This document shows, piece by piece, positions 10,443 through 20,584 of a stretch of DNA of 64,000 nucleotides. The number at the start of each line of letters is the position of its first letter. Positions within the stretch are counted from its first letter, which is position 1. Position numbers and translations under genes: made by a program. The notes under the pieces were generated by a model. It did not search any database. It was not told the DNA's origin and saw only the letters and a list, made by a program, of their open reading frames with translations. This DNA comes from Plazaster borealis (taxonomy: Eukaryota; Echinodermata; Asteroidea; Forcipulatida; Labidiasteridae), in NCBI GenBank assembly GCA_021014325.1, contig CM037473.1:13640696-13704695 (forward strand). Reading direction: 5' to 3'.

Positions 10443-10697
10443 GCGCCGACGATGTTTAAACGAGTGATTGCCAGCTTTGAGATTTTTTTTTAATTACACT
10501 AAAACGAGCATGCGCAAAATCGTTCCAATGTGCTCATCACAATTGAGCGTAATTTTAAGTGACAACTGGGTGGAAAATCTTGGCAAAGAAATGCCGTTTC
10601 TATTTGAAAAATCATCTCACCTCTGCTATGTGGTAACCAAGAAGCAGAGGGAGTCCAGCGTAATGGCACTATTTATGGGGCTATAGTAATTGTTACC
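10443..10697 (-). repeat. ~255-bp repeat, copy 3, right (inverted) arm
   Basis: From GCGCCGACGATGTTTAAACG to GCACTATTTATGGGGCTATA, the reverse complement of 9950-10206 with roughly 80% identity by eye. A 72-codon frame across it (10468-10686) is also open in part in copy 2, but carries no recognisable motif and starts in the repeat. Confidence 0.8.
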
Positions 10698-11370
10698 CTT
10701 GACCCTGCAGATGGCCGAAACCATTTGTAAAAATTTTGCAATTTTTTTCTCAGTTTTGTCTTTCAATCATTTTAACCATAGAGTAAGGACCAGGTCCTTG
10801 CTCTTTGATTTAACCATTTGCATCGTCATTCTCACTAAAGTGCTCTTTCATACCTAATTTGCAATATAAGCCCAGTATCCTAAATTGAAATAAAGTGAAA
10901 AAAAGAAAGAAAAGTACGACCCAGATTTCTGAGTATTTAACTGCGGTTCTGTCGCAACAATACATGGATTCGAACAAAGTGCTTGCATATTTTTCAGCTG
11001 GCTAGACGACCGATCCTATTTCACCAACGGGTCATGTGGTACTAGATCGACTCACCGGATCATCGACAAATAATGTGCAAATTTGCCCTCATCGTCCATC
11101 ATAGTTCATAGGTCTAATGGGCGTGACAAAAAGCTATACACTTATCACAACTTTTCAGCAACTGTACAAAATTTATGTGATTGGTGTGTATTTTGTAATT
11201 GTTTTACTTACAAAGTTGCCTAAGAGTGATAGCTTTTGTTGTTGTTGAATTGTTGTTTTGGTTTGTTTTTACTCGCTTAGCAAATTTGGCGAGGTCTTTG
11301 TATGACAAGATACATATCAACAAAAAGATGTAGAATCATAAAATATTTGGATATTATTCATTATTTCCAG
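10698..11370. other. Intergenic upstream of candidate ncRNA exon
   Basis: No gene seen. It ends with a polypyrimidine-poor but canonical acceptor TTATTTCCAG at 11361-11370. Confidence 0.35.
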
Positions 11371-11576
11371 GGGTTTGCAGACCTTCTTTGTATGGCTTAG
11401 GAAGATGGAAGAGATGTCTACCTCCGGTTAAACCCCCCATACTAGGAGCAACCTCTAGAGAAATCTACCACTGCATGCAAATATTGAGATCAGTCTGGGT
11501 TATGAATGAAAACATGAGACCCTGCTGGAGGTGTGAACTTTCTGACAACCAACTCTAGTCTGGAAACAGCTTTGAT
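11371..11576 (+). ncRNA. Candidate non-coding exon N1a (paralogue of 57570-57811)
   Basis: Bounded by acceptor TTATTTCCAG ending at 11370 and donor GTAAGT starting at 11577. The interior (GGAAGATGGAAGAGATGTCT, GGAGCAACCTCTAGAGAAA, GAAAACATGAGACCCTGCTG GAG) is clearly homologous to a second segment 46 kb away that has its own acceptor and donor at corresponding ends. Conservation of both splice sites in two diverged copies is the main argument for an exon. All three frames contain stops, so it is more likely lncRNA or UTR than protein. Exons at 12406, 13074 and 14999 follow on the same strand. No transcript evidence is available here. Confidence 0.5.
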
Positions 11577-11995
11577 GTAAGTTAAGAGAGTTTCTGTTTG
11601 TTTGTTTAGGTGTTTGTTTCAATCTTCTTTTCAGGGAGGGTGGGGGATGCAACAGAGCAAGTTCAAATCTAAAAGATACATGATCTTTCAAGTAAAATTG
11701 AAATGCTGTGTCAAGAAAAAGACAGATGTTAATTAAATTCCTGTAAATAATTATCAAATACAAGCTCTCTTTATGTACAAATATCAATTAGCCTCGGCCT
11801 GTTGAGCATCTGTGCTGAACACACTGGCCTTTGACATAATTCATTATTTCATGAGCACATGAAACATGTCACAAAAATATGGTGATCTCTTAAAACAAGC
11901 ACATAGATTTTCGCAGGTTAATTTTGAGGATTGGAACGAGTGTACTGATTTTTGTGTCATCACCTTATGACATTCATCCACTTAACAAACTTTGG

Positions 11996-12296
11996 TTGGT
12001 CGGGTTGGCGTAGTGGTATCTTTCCTCACCTTCCACCTCTAGAACCCTGGTTCGAATCACGCTGGGGCACTACGTGGATTGGGTTTTCAGTCCCTACCTG
12101 ACTGCCTGGGTTTTCTCCGGAATAATTCTTTTGAGTTTTTCCTCCCACATCTAAAACTGAAACTTCCTTCCTTGTCTTCTCTCCATTGGGTTCTTGGCTA
12201 GTACAGTGATCGATGATTAAGTTCGCTTTTTCTGAGAGCTTGACAACCAGAATAAATGAAATAAAATGAAATGAAATGAAATTAAAAGAAATTAAA
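11996..12296 (+). mobile_element. tRNA-derived SINE (family S2), near full length
   Basis: A box TGGCGTAGTGG at 12006-12016 and B box GGTTCGAATC at 12049-12058 define a pol III promoter. The body has GGATTGGGTTTTCAGTCCCT, CTGGGTTTTCTCC and CTCCCACATCTAAAACTGAA. The 3' end is an (AAATG)n-like tail at 12253-12296. It lies in the intron between candidate exons N1a and N1b. Confidence 0.85.
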
Positions 12297-12405
12297 CTCA
12301 CTGAGGAGTCGCTGTCATCAGTGAGCCGAGTTACTTATAAAATGAAAACCTCTTTCTCCTAAAACAATTGTGTAAACATTTCCTTGCTTTTTTATTTGTA
12401 TGCAG

Positions 12406-12471
12406 GATTTCAACCAACAAGCAAGATGATATCTTGGGTTTACCACTCCCTGGATGAGAGATATTAGTGGG
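12406..12471 (+). ncRNA. Candidate non-coding exon N1b
   Basis: Acceptor TTTATTTGTATGCAG ends at 12405 with a good pyrimidine tract, and donor GTAAGT starts at 12472. It is 66 bases long with stops in all three frames (TGA, TGA and TAG), so it is not protein coding. It follows N1a and precedes N1c on the same strand. Confidence 0.4.
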
Positions 12472-13073
12472 GTAAGTTTTAAACCACTCAGAAAAGCATT
12501 TTATACCACAAATAAACCTTTGCAAATGTTGGTATAAATTTAAAATTTCACAAAATGTAAAACTCAATAAAAATGGTTTCATAATGTAAACAAAAACAAC
12601 AATTTGATCAGTGTCACGATGGGCAAAATTGTTGAGTTTCACGTAAAGCATAGGAATCAAAACAGCACAGTGACATCACACTATATGGACTTGATCCAAA
12701 CAAGACATTAGAAAATACATAACGAAGATAAAAAAAAACTTCATCCAGTGGTATTTCATTGTTGATTTTCTTTTTTCATGGGTTTTTGCTTAGAACAAAA
12801 AACGAGGCCTCCAACGGCAGGGAAAAAACACTAGTTTAAAAATCGAAGGGAGGGGAGAGGGGCTAGTTTTCTGGTCAAATTTCAACAAATTTATTACAGG
12901 GAGGAAAACTTCACACCAAATAATTGACTGAAAACAAAATAAACAAGGATAAACAGTGAAATTAGTTTAGGTGATTTCGTTCAGGTTTATCTTTAATATC
13001 ACAATTCCATGTTGAGCGCATATAATGTTTACTAACTTAAATGATCTTTTGTTATTTTCCCTATTCTTTGCAG

Positions 13074-13131
13074 GATACATTTTATAAAGATCTTAGGAAA
13101 CCCTTGATGAGGAAAGACATCCTGGTGTGAC
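13074..13131 (+). ncRNA. Candidate non-coding exon N1c
   Basis: A strong acceptor (pyrimidine tract TTATTTTCCCTATTCTTTGC, AG at 13072-13073) and donor GTAAGC at 13132 bound 58 bases. One frame is open until a terminal TGA, and no motif is recognisable. Confidence 0.4.
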
Positions 13132-13689
13132 GTAAGCCTCTACTCAACTTTTATTCCATTTGACCATCAATGAACGGAGCGGTACAAATGGGATCGTGAC
13201 TTTACCATGGTGACTTATGATATTGCCATTCAAAAAAGTGAATAGAAATATTATAGTGCAATTACAACTAAGAGGCTGATCAAGAATTGCTTCTGTAGCC
13301 AACTGAATTAATAGCTATGTAGGTTGTGTTTTCTTAGAGAGTTCTGTAGGCAGCAACAACCTTTGAAACATTAATAAATACCACAACCTTAAAGGAGCCT
13401 TTTCCCGTAATCCAACATGAGTAGAATGATTAAGGGCCCATGATTCTAGCTTTACTACACACTAGAAATAATATCATACTAGAATACGTAAAGAGGTCCT
13501 TACATTGGAGGGTGTATTTATAAGCCAGACTCTAGAATACCCCCCCCCCCAAAAAAAAAAGCAAAACAAAAAAGCAAGACTCTAGCAGTACTGACTGGTC
13601 ATGTGCAGTGTTGAGCAGACCTTACTCTGGCATAATTAAATATTACAAAACTTAAGGGTACCTTTCCTTACTTTCCTTAGTGTTGAACG

Positions 13690-14952
13690 AGGATGACGCT
13701 AGCAATACAAAAAACTAGAAAACGTATGGGGTCATTTCCTTAGAAAGTAGCCCCAACTCTAGCAATACTAAATACTTGAAAACTTATGGGGTCATTTCCT
13801 TAGAAAGTAGCCCCAACTCTAGCAATACTAAATACTTGAAAACTTATGGGGTCATTTCCTTAGAAAGTAGCCCCAACTCTAGCAATACAAAAACTAGAAA
13901 ACGTATGGGGTCATTTCCTTAGAAAGTAGCCCCAACTCTAGCAATACTAAATACTTGAAAACTTATGGGGTCATTTCCTTAGAAAGTAGCCCCAACTCTA
14001 GCAATACTAAATACTAGAAAACTTATGGGGTCCTTTCCTTGGAGAGTAGCCCCAACTCTAGCTTTACTAAATACTAGAAAACTTATGGGGTCCTTTCCTT
14101 TTATAGAGAGTAGCCCCAACTCTAGCAATAATAAATACTAGAAAACTTATGGGGTCCTTTCCTTTTATAGAGAGTAGCCCCAACTCTAGCAATAATAAAT
14201 ACTAGAAAACTTACGGGGTCCTTTCCTTAGTGTTGAAGGAGGACGATGCAAGCAATACTAAATACTTGAAAACTTATGGGGTCCTTTCCTTGGAGAGTAG
14301 CCCCAACTCTAGCTTTACTAAATACTAGAAAACTTATGGGGTCCTTTCCTGAGTTAGTAAACCAAACTAAAGCAATTTGCAGCAATACTAAATACTTGAA
14401 AACTTATGGGGTCCTTTCCTTGGAGAGTAGCCCCGACTCCAGCTTTACTAAATACTTGAAAACTTATGGGGTCCTTTCCTTAGAGAGTAGCCCCAACTCC
14501 AGCTTTACTAAATACTTGAAAACTTATGGGGTCCTTTCCTTAGAGAGTAGCCCCGACTCCAGCTTTACTAAATACTTGAAAACTTATGGGGTCCTTTCCT
14601 TGGAGAGTAGCCCCGACTCCAGCTTTACTAAATACTTGAAAACTTATGGGGTCCTTTCCTTAGAGAGTAGCCCCGACTCCAGCTTTACTAAATACTTGAA
14701 AACTTATGGGGTCCTTTCCTTAGAGAGTAGCTCGACTCTAGCTTTACTTTATACTAGAAAACTTACGGGGTCCTTTCCTTAGTGTTGAAGGAGGACGATG
14801 CAAGCAATACTAAATACTTGAAACTTATGGGGTCCTTTCCTTAGAGAGTGGCCCTCAACTCTAGCAATACTAAATACTTGAAAACTTATGGGGTCCTTTC
14901 CTTAGAGAGTAGCCCCGACTCTAGCAATAATAAATACTAGAAAACTTTTTTT
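13690..14952. repeat. 60-bp minisatellite, about 21 units
   Basis: The unit is CTAGCAATACTAAATACTTG AAAACTTATGGGGTCCTTTC CTTAGAGAGTAGCCCCAACT with point variants, plus longer units carrying TTTTATAG or a ~78-bp AGTGTTGAAGGAGGACGATG variant (14231, 14780). Units 14380-14735 are most homogeneous. Because 60 is divisible by three, one frame stays open (14276-14782), repeating KYLKTYGVLSLESSPDSSFT. I regard that as a by-product. Confidence 0.92.
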
Positions 14953-14998
14953 TAATTTTTTTTTAGTCATTATTATTATTATTATTATTTTGTTGCAG

Positions 14999-15920
14999 GC
15001 AAATGCCTAAATGTCCTTTAGCATGGTGCAGCCTTCTAGTGTTTTACCCTTTCAGATAAACCAAACAGAGACTGGAAGGGCATGGCTTCTTTTTGATTTA
15101 CAAAATATTACTGTAAATTACGGTTCCTGCATTCAGGAAAGACCAAGAAAGCTGCACCATGATAAAAGCCGAAAGCCACGACTCCCATTTGTACTACCGC
15201 ATAAAGAAATGGCATGGTATTGATATTTGAGTACAATATTAGTCTTGGAAGACATTGTTTGTTGTAGAAAACAAGCTAGCGCTACTTTCAAATGGATTTT
15301 ATACCAGTTGGTTTTGTGCATTTTGTGTTTAAGCCAATACTTTCTCAGAATAAGCATTTCAGCAAGCCATACTAGTATTGTACTCTTCGTTTAAGGGATT
15401 GTCCAAAGTTCTCAAAAGTTTAAGGTTGTACAGAGAGTACTGCGTGTACTTTTAAGATCCCCTCTCTCACTCAAAGTATTGGTTAACTATTGTGTGTCCA
15501 AGCATCAATGTTTATTAATATAATGTCCCAGCTTGTTTCCAGACCCACAAAACAAAATTGAAAGAAAAAGAAAAAAAATGTTGAATTTACTGTAGAAATA
15601 CAAATCTTTTTATACACATTTTAAAAGTGTACACAGCCTCTGATCCAGCTTCCCCATCGTCATACTCTTTATTTGACCATAATAAATATTGAAAACTTTG
15701 GACAACCCCTAAGTACCTCTAGGGAAATTTGCCTGGGCCTAGATTTACAGGTATTTCAATCTGATATGTGGAATAAATTAAATCATTAGCATTTTTTATT
15801 TTGTTATTTTCACCTGATGTGGATATTTTCCTTTTCAACTGGCATCAAGTCCAGCCACCATTTCTAGTTTCTATTTGAGAGATATCAGAAAAATGTTGTT
15901 TGATAATAAAATATATCAAA
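14999..15920 (+). ncRNA. Candidate terminal exon N1d of the 11.4-15.9 kb locus
   Basis: Acceptor TTATTTTGTTGCAG ends at 14998, directly after the minisatellite and an (ATT)n tract. No donor of similar quality follows, and AATAAA-type signals occur at about 15680 (CATAATAAATA) and 15908 (AATAAAATA), so this could be the 3' exon. A block at 15424-15453 (GGTTGTACAGAGAGTACT, then TACTTTTAAG) resembles 59064-59100 near the paralogue at 57.6 kb. The end coordinate is approximate. Confidence 0.35.
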
Positions 15921-16379
15921 TAAAATGTTTTGTAATCAATAAAATAATTTATTGTCCAAAAAGTTGTTATTCAAACTTTGTGTTAAAATTGTGGTTAACT
16001 AGTACAGGCAGCGAAAAATATTCAACACAAAAATTGTTTTAAAAATCACAACGATAAAAAGGGGGGTATACAATACATCATAGAAATTGCTTTACATTAG
16101 GCCCTACTTATTATATATTATGTGATTGCAAATCCCTTACAAACAGATCAAACAAATTCAAATGTTGCCTATAGAGGGTAGCAAACAAACCTAAATCTTG
16201 AATTGGGACTCTGTTAACGTCATTTAAAAGAAATTTAAAAGTACAGAAATATGTGACAACAAAAATATATAATTTGAGTGTCAACATCGTGTTCATTCCA
16301 AACCTTAACAAATTTGCCATTTGAAATGAGTCCAAATTATTACCTCAACAAACAAAAAATGCGTTTTAAATTTGGTCTT

Positions 16380-18305
16380 TAAAGAGGCAGTTTACTCGCA
16401 GCACCAAAAATACGCTCCTATAGTTCATAATACATAAGCTAGACTATACAGTATGTACAAATAATCCAGTCCACAAATACAAATATTTGTTTGAAAATTT
16501 TCATATAGAGGGCAGCATATACTCGTAACAACAGAAATAGCCTATGCTACCAGTTCCTATGTAAAGAAAATGTAAATTAGTATAGAGGGCAGTATACTCG
16601 CAACACCAAAAATACGCTCCTATAGTTCATAATACATAAGCTAGACTATACAGTTTGTACAAAATAAAATACCTTTGAAAAAATCCAGTACTGCAACAAA
16701 CACAAAGATGTATTTCAAATTTGGCCTATAGAGGGCAGTATGAACTGGTAAAACGTAAATACGCTCCTAGTTCCTATGTAAAGAGAAGGTAAACTTTAAA
16801 AAAAATTCAAATACATGGGTTATACAATTTTTCGCATAGAGGGCAGTAACATGTAGTATCTCACAAGCGCAGACTATTGTTCCTTAATCCATTAAAAAAT
16901 TCAACTTTAACTTTCTTAATGTTTTGGCAGCATAAAAAATACATGCGCAAAATTGAATGCGCAAAATTTGTGAAATCATTGAGGGCCTATAGAGGGCAGT
17001 ATATACTCATAACAACGTAAATACGCTCCTAGTTCCTATGTAAAGAGAGGGTAAACTTCATAAATTGTTCACATACAAGGGTTATACAATTTCTCGTAAA
17101 TAGGGCAGTAACATATACTATCACAAGCGCAGACTATTGTCAATAAATATCACTCTTTAATCCATTAAAAATCTCAACTTTAATTATGTTAATGTTTTGG
17201 CAGTATAAAAAATGTATGCGTAAAAATATATGCGCACAAATTGTGAAATCATTGAGGGCCTAAAGAGGGCAGTACATACTCGTAATAACGTAAATAGGCT
17301 CCTATTTCCTATGTAAAGAGAGGGTAAACTTAAAAAATTGTTCACATGCAAGGGTTATACAATTTTTTGCATAGAGGGCAGTAACATGTAGTTCCTCACA
17401 AGCGCAGACTATTGTCAATAAATATCAACCTTTAATCCATTAAAAATCTCAACTTTAATTTTCTTAATGTTTGGCGGCATAAAAAATATATGCGCAAAAA
17501 TGTATGCGCAAAAATCAATAAGGGCCTATAGAGGGCAGTATATACTCGTAACAATGTAAAACGCTCCTAGTTCCTATGTAAAGAGAGGGTAAACTTCAAA
17601 AATTGTTCACATACAAGGGTTATACAATTGTTTCCATAGAAATAAATATCAACCTTTAATCCATTACAAATCTCAACTTTAATCTTAATGTTTTGGCAGC
17701 ATAAAAAATATATGCATAAAAATGTATGCACAAAATTTGTGAAATCATTAAGGGCGTATGGAGGGCAGTACATACAGGTAACAACATAAAAACGCTCCTA
17801 GTTCCTATGTAAAGAGAGGGTAAACTTCAAAAATTGTTCACATACAAGGGTTATACAATTTCTCGCAAATAGGGCAGTAACATGTAGTATCTCACAAGCG
17901 CAGACTATTGTCAATAAATATCACCATTTAATCCATTAAAAATCTCAACTTTAAATTTCTTAATGTTTTGGCAGCATGAAAAATGTATCTGTAAAAATAT
18001 ATGCGCAAAAATTGTGAAATCATTGACGGCCTAGAGGGCAATATATACTCGTAACAATGTAAATACGCTCCTAGTTCCTATGTAAAGAGAGGTTCACATA
18101 CAAGGGTTATACCATTTGTTTGCATAGAGGGCAGTAACATGTAGTATCTCACAAGCGCAGACAGTTGTCAATAAATATCACACTTTAATCCATTAAAAAT
18201 CTCAACTTTAATTTTCTTAATGTTTTGGCAGCATAAAAATATATGCGCAAAAATGTATGCGCAAAAATGTATGCGCAAAAATGTTGAAGACATTGAGGGC
18301 AGTAG
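16380..18305. repeat. ~265-bp satellite, about 7 units
   Basis: Recurrent landmarks are GAGGGCAGTAACATGTAGTA, CTCACAAGCGCAGACTATTG, TCAATAAATATCA, TTAATCCATTAAAAATCTCA, ATATGCGCAAAAATGTATGC and ACGCTCCTAGTTCCTATGTA AAGAGAGG. GGGCAGTAAC recurs near 16842, 17103, 17377, 17873 and 18129. The unit near 17640 carries a ~50-bp deletion. The first two units (16380-16730) are a divergent version. No coding content. Confidence 0.9.
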
Positions 18306-18789
18306 ACTAATTGACAGAGGGCCCTGGACAAGCGTATGCACCCACCCACCCATTCTTCCTTTTATCACAGTCACTAAAGGAATACTCATCAAAACCATTC
18401 AGTTGTGACCACATGTGCTAATCCTACATACTGATGCACACTGTGATGCCAGTACACAGTTAGGCACCTGCCATGTGTCAATGCCTATGTAAATACATTG
18501 AAATAACAAAAATAATAATGGAGACTTGTAATGCACCATGTCTGTTACATGGTGACACTTCTGGCGCGAAAAAAAAAAAAAATCTATACAAATAAGGGCT
18601 TGGAATCATGCGAAATCTGGTACCAGCCTTTACCCACACTATGCACTGGCTATTCAACCCATCCAAAGTGGCTACTGTCAACCGCTGGTTCCTCACCTCA
18701 ACCCTCAAGGTTGGCCCCAATGACTGCCATCAAGCCAAAGCATACCCACCCTGAGCCACAGTCTTTCAACGTGAGAGACTACTAGCCAG

Positions 18790-19440
18790 CCAGGATCCTA
18801 ACTCGGCCACAGTCCCCCAAGTCACCCACCCTCAGCCCACCTGCCCACCAAGCCTCCAGCCCCAGCCATCAACAGCCCTCAGTCAATCCATCCCAGTGAC
18901 TGCCAGCCAACCAGCCTTTACCAACCCCAGTCCACCAAGCCTCCAGCCCCAGCCCCAGCCATCAGTACCACTCGGTCAATCCATCCCAGTGACTGCCAGC
19001 CAACCAGCCTTTACCCACCCCAGTCCACCAAGCCTCCAGCCCCAGCCATCACCACATTTGGTCAATCCATCCCAGTGACTGCCAGCCAACCAGCACTTAC
19101 CCTGCCCAGTCCACCAAGCCTCCAGCCCCAGCCATCAGTACCACTCGGTCAATCCATCACAGTGACTGCCAGCCAACCAGCACTTACCCAGCCCAGTCCA
19201 CCAAGCCTCCAGCCTCAGCCATCAACAGCCCTCAGCCAACCAGCCCTTACCCACCCCAGCCCAGCCCACCAAGACTCCAGCCCCAGCCATCAGCCTCCCT
19301 CAGCCAACCAGCCCTTACCCACCCTCAGCCCAGTTCACCAAGCCTCCAGCCCAAGCCATCAACAGCACTCTGTCAATCCATCCAAGTGACTGCCATCCAA
19401 CCAGCCCTTACCCACACTGAGCCCAAGCCCTTCAGCAGCC
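18790..19440. repeat. ~90-bp C-rich minisatellite (Pro/Gln/Ser-type when translated)
   Basis: Repeats of CCAGTCCACCAAGCCTCCAG, CCCCAGCCATCA, GGTCAATCCATCCCAGTGAC and TGCCAGCCAACCAGC, about six units. The + frames at 18896-19078 and 19075-19389 read PSPPSLQPQPSVPLGQSIPV-type repeats, but they are broken by stops between units and no flanking exon signals were found. I therefore treat it as non-coding. A mucin-like exon relic is possible. Confidence 0.8.
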
Positions 19441-19613
19441 CTACCCCAGTGACTGCCATTTAGCACTTTGGCCAAAACATCAGAGCTCCAAGGCCCTTGG
19501 TCAACCCTCAGATCAGCCAAAATTCCAAGGCTCGAGCCAGGGAAAACTTTTGGCCAATTTTTTTCTAAGTCAGCCCATTCTAATATTCATCAGGTCAAAA
19601 ATCGTATGATTTT

Positions 19614-19690
19614 CATGAAAGCTCAGTAGCAGAGCGGTAAGAGATAGAGGCTACAGAGCTAAGGGTACCAGGTTCAAGCCCTACCCATTT
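19614..19690 (+). repeat. tRNA-like sequence (pseudo-tRNA or SINE head)
   Basis: GCTCAGTAGCAGAGCGGTAA GAG resembles an A box and D arm, and GGTTCAAGCCC a B box. Acceptor pairing is poor, so a functional tRNA is unlikely. Confidence 0.4.
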
Positions 19691-19735
19691 TTACAAGAAA
19701 TTTAAAAAAATGTCTTTTTTACTGGTGTAAAAGGG

Positions 19736-19820
19736 TTTCACCAGGATTTGAACCCCCGAGCTCACAGCTCCAGAATTCTGGAAGCTGTGAGCTAGCCCGC
19801 TGGGCTACCCCGCCACTTGA
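19736..19820 (-). repeat. tRNA-like sequence, minus strand
   Basis: Reverse-complemented it reads GTGGCGGGGTAGCCCAGCGG GC (A-box-like) and ends with B box GGGGGTTCAAATCC. A long inner hairpin (GAGCTCACAGCT / AGCTGTGAGCT around GAATTC) takes the place of a normal anticodon arm. It lies tail to tail with the tRNA-like sequence at 19614. Probably a SINE head or pseudo-tRNA. Confidence 0.4.
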
Positions 19821-20218
19821 AAAAAATCGCTCGGACGTTATATATAAACCTTAGGATGGATGGGTCAAAAAAAAATAAAAAAATAATGAGATGCGCACTT
19901 TGACCTGTGACCTCAGATTTGAAAGCAGCAAAACAAGACAAAAATTTTAGTTTACATAGCGTTTCTGTTCAAACATTTATTTTCAGCAATATATAATTTC
20001 ATAAGACTTTACATGTACACACATTTTCTTTTACAGGAATAAAGTAAAAAAAAAGATATCAGTTGTGTCTTTAAAAGTTTTAAGATAGAAAATATACCCT
20101 TAAAATTTTCAGTAAAATATAAATTTTTAAATAAGTTGCTTCTTAGAAAACCAGAAAGTATACAAATTAAAACTACCAGACGGTATTTTTAGTTTCTCAA
20201 AATTACCCTTAACTTTAA

Positions 20219-20580
20219 AGGCACTGCACACGTTTGGTAATTGTCAAAGACCAGTGTTCTCACTTGGTGTATCCCAACATATGCATAAAATAACAAGCCT
20301 GTGAAAATTTGGGCTCAATTGGTCATCGAAGTTGCAAGAAAATGATGAAAGAAAAAACACCCTTGTACAATTTGTGTGCTTTCAGATAGGAATAAAAACT
20401 TCTTGCAAGAATTTTTTATTATTTTAGTGAGAAATTACCTCTTTCTCAAAAACTACGTTACTTCAGAGGGAGTCGTTTCCTACAATGTTTTATACTATCA
20501 ACAGCTCTCCGTTGCTCGTTACCAAGTAAGTTTTTATGCTAATATTTGTTTTGAGTCATTACCAAACGTGTACGATACCT
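20219..20580 (+). mobile_element. TTAA MITE, subfamily A, complete
   Basis: Flanked by TTAA at 20215-20218 and 20581-20584. Ends are AGGCACTGCACACGTTTGGT AAT and ATTACCAAACGTGTACGATA CCT, near-perfect inverted repeats of ~25 bp. It is 362 bp and non-coding. The 73-codon frame inside (20376-20597) recurs in other copies only because the DNA is repeated. Confidence 0.92.
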
Positions 20581-20584
20581 TTAA

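Noticed and set aside
10468..10686. 72-codon frame in the inverted 255-bp repeat
   Set aside because: Not preserved in copy 1 or fully in copy 2, and no motif.
14276..14782. 168-codon open frame
   Set aside because: Pure 20-residue repetition from a 60-bp minisatellite, with no start context or conserved domain.
18896..19389. Pro/Gln-rich frames as a mucin-like gene
   Set aside because: Stops occur between repeat units and no splice-bounded exon structure was found. Kept as a repeat with a note.
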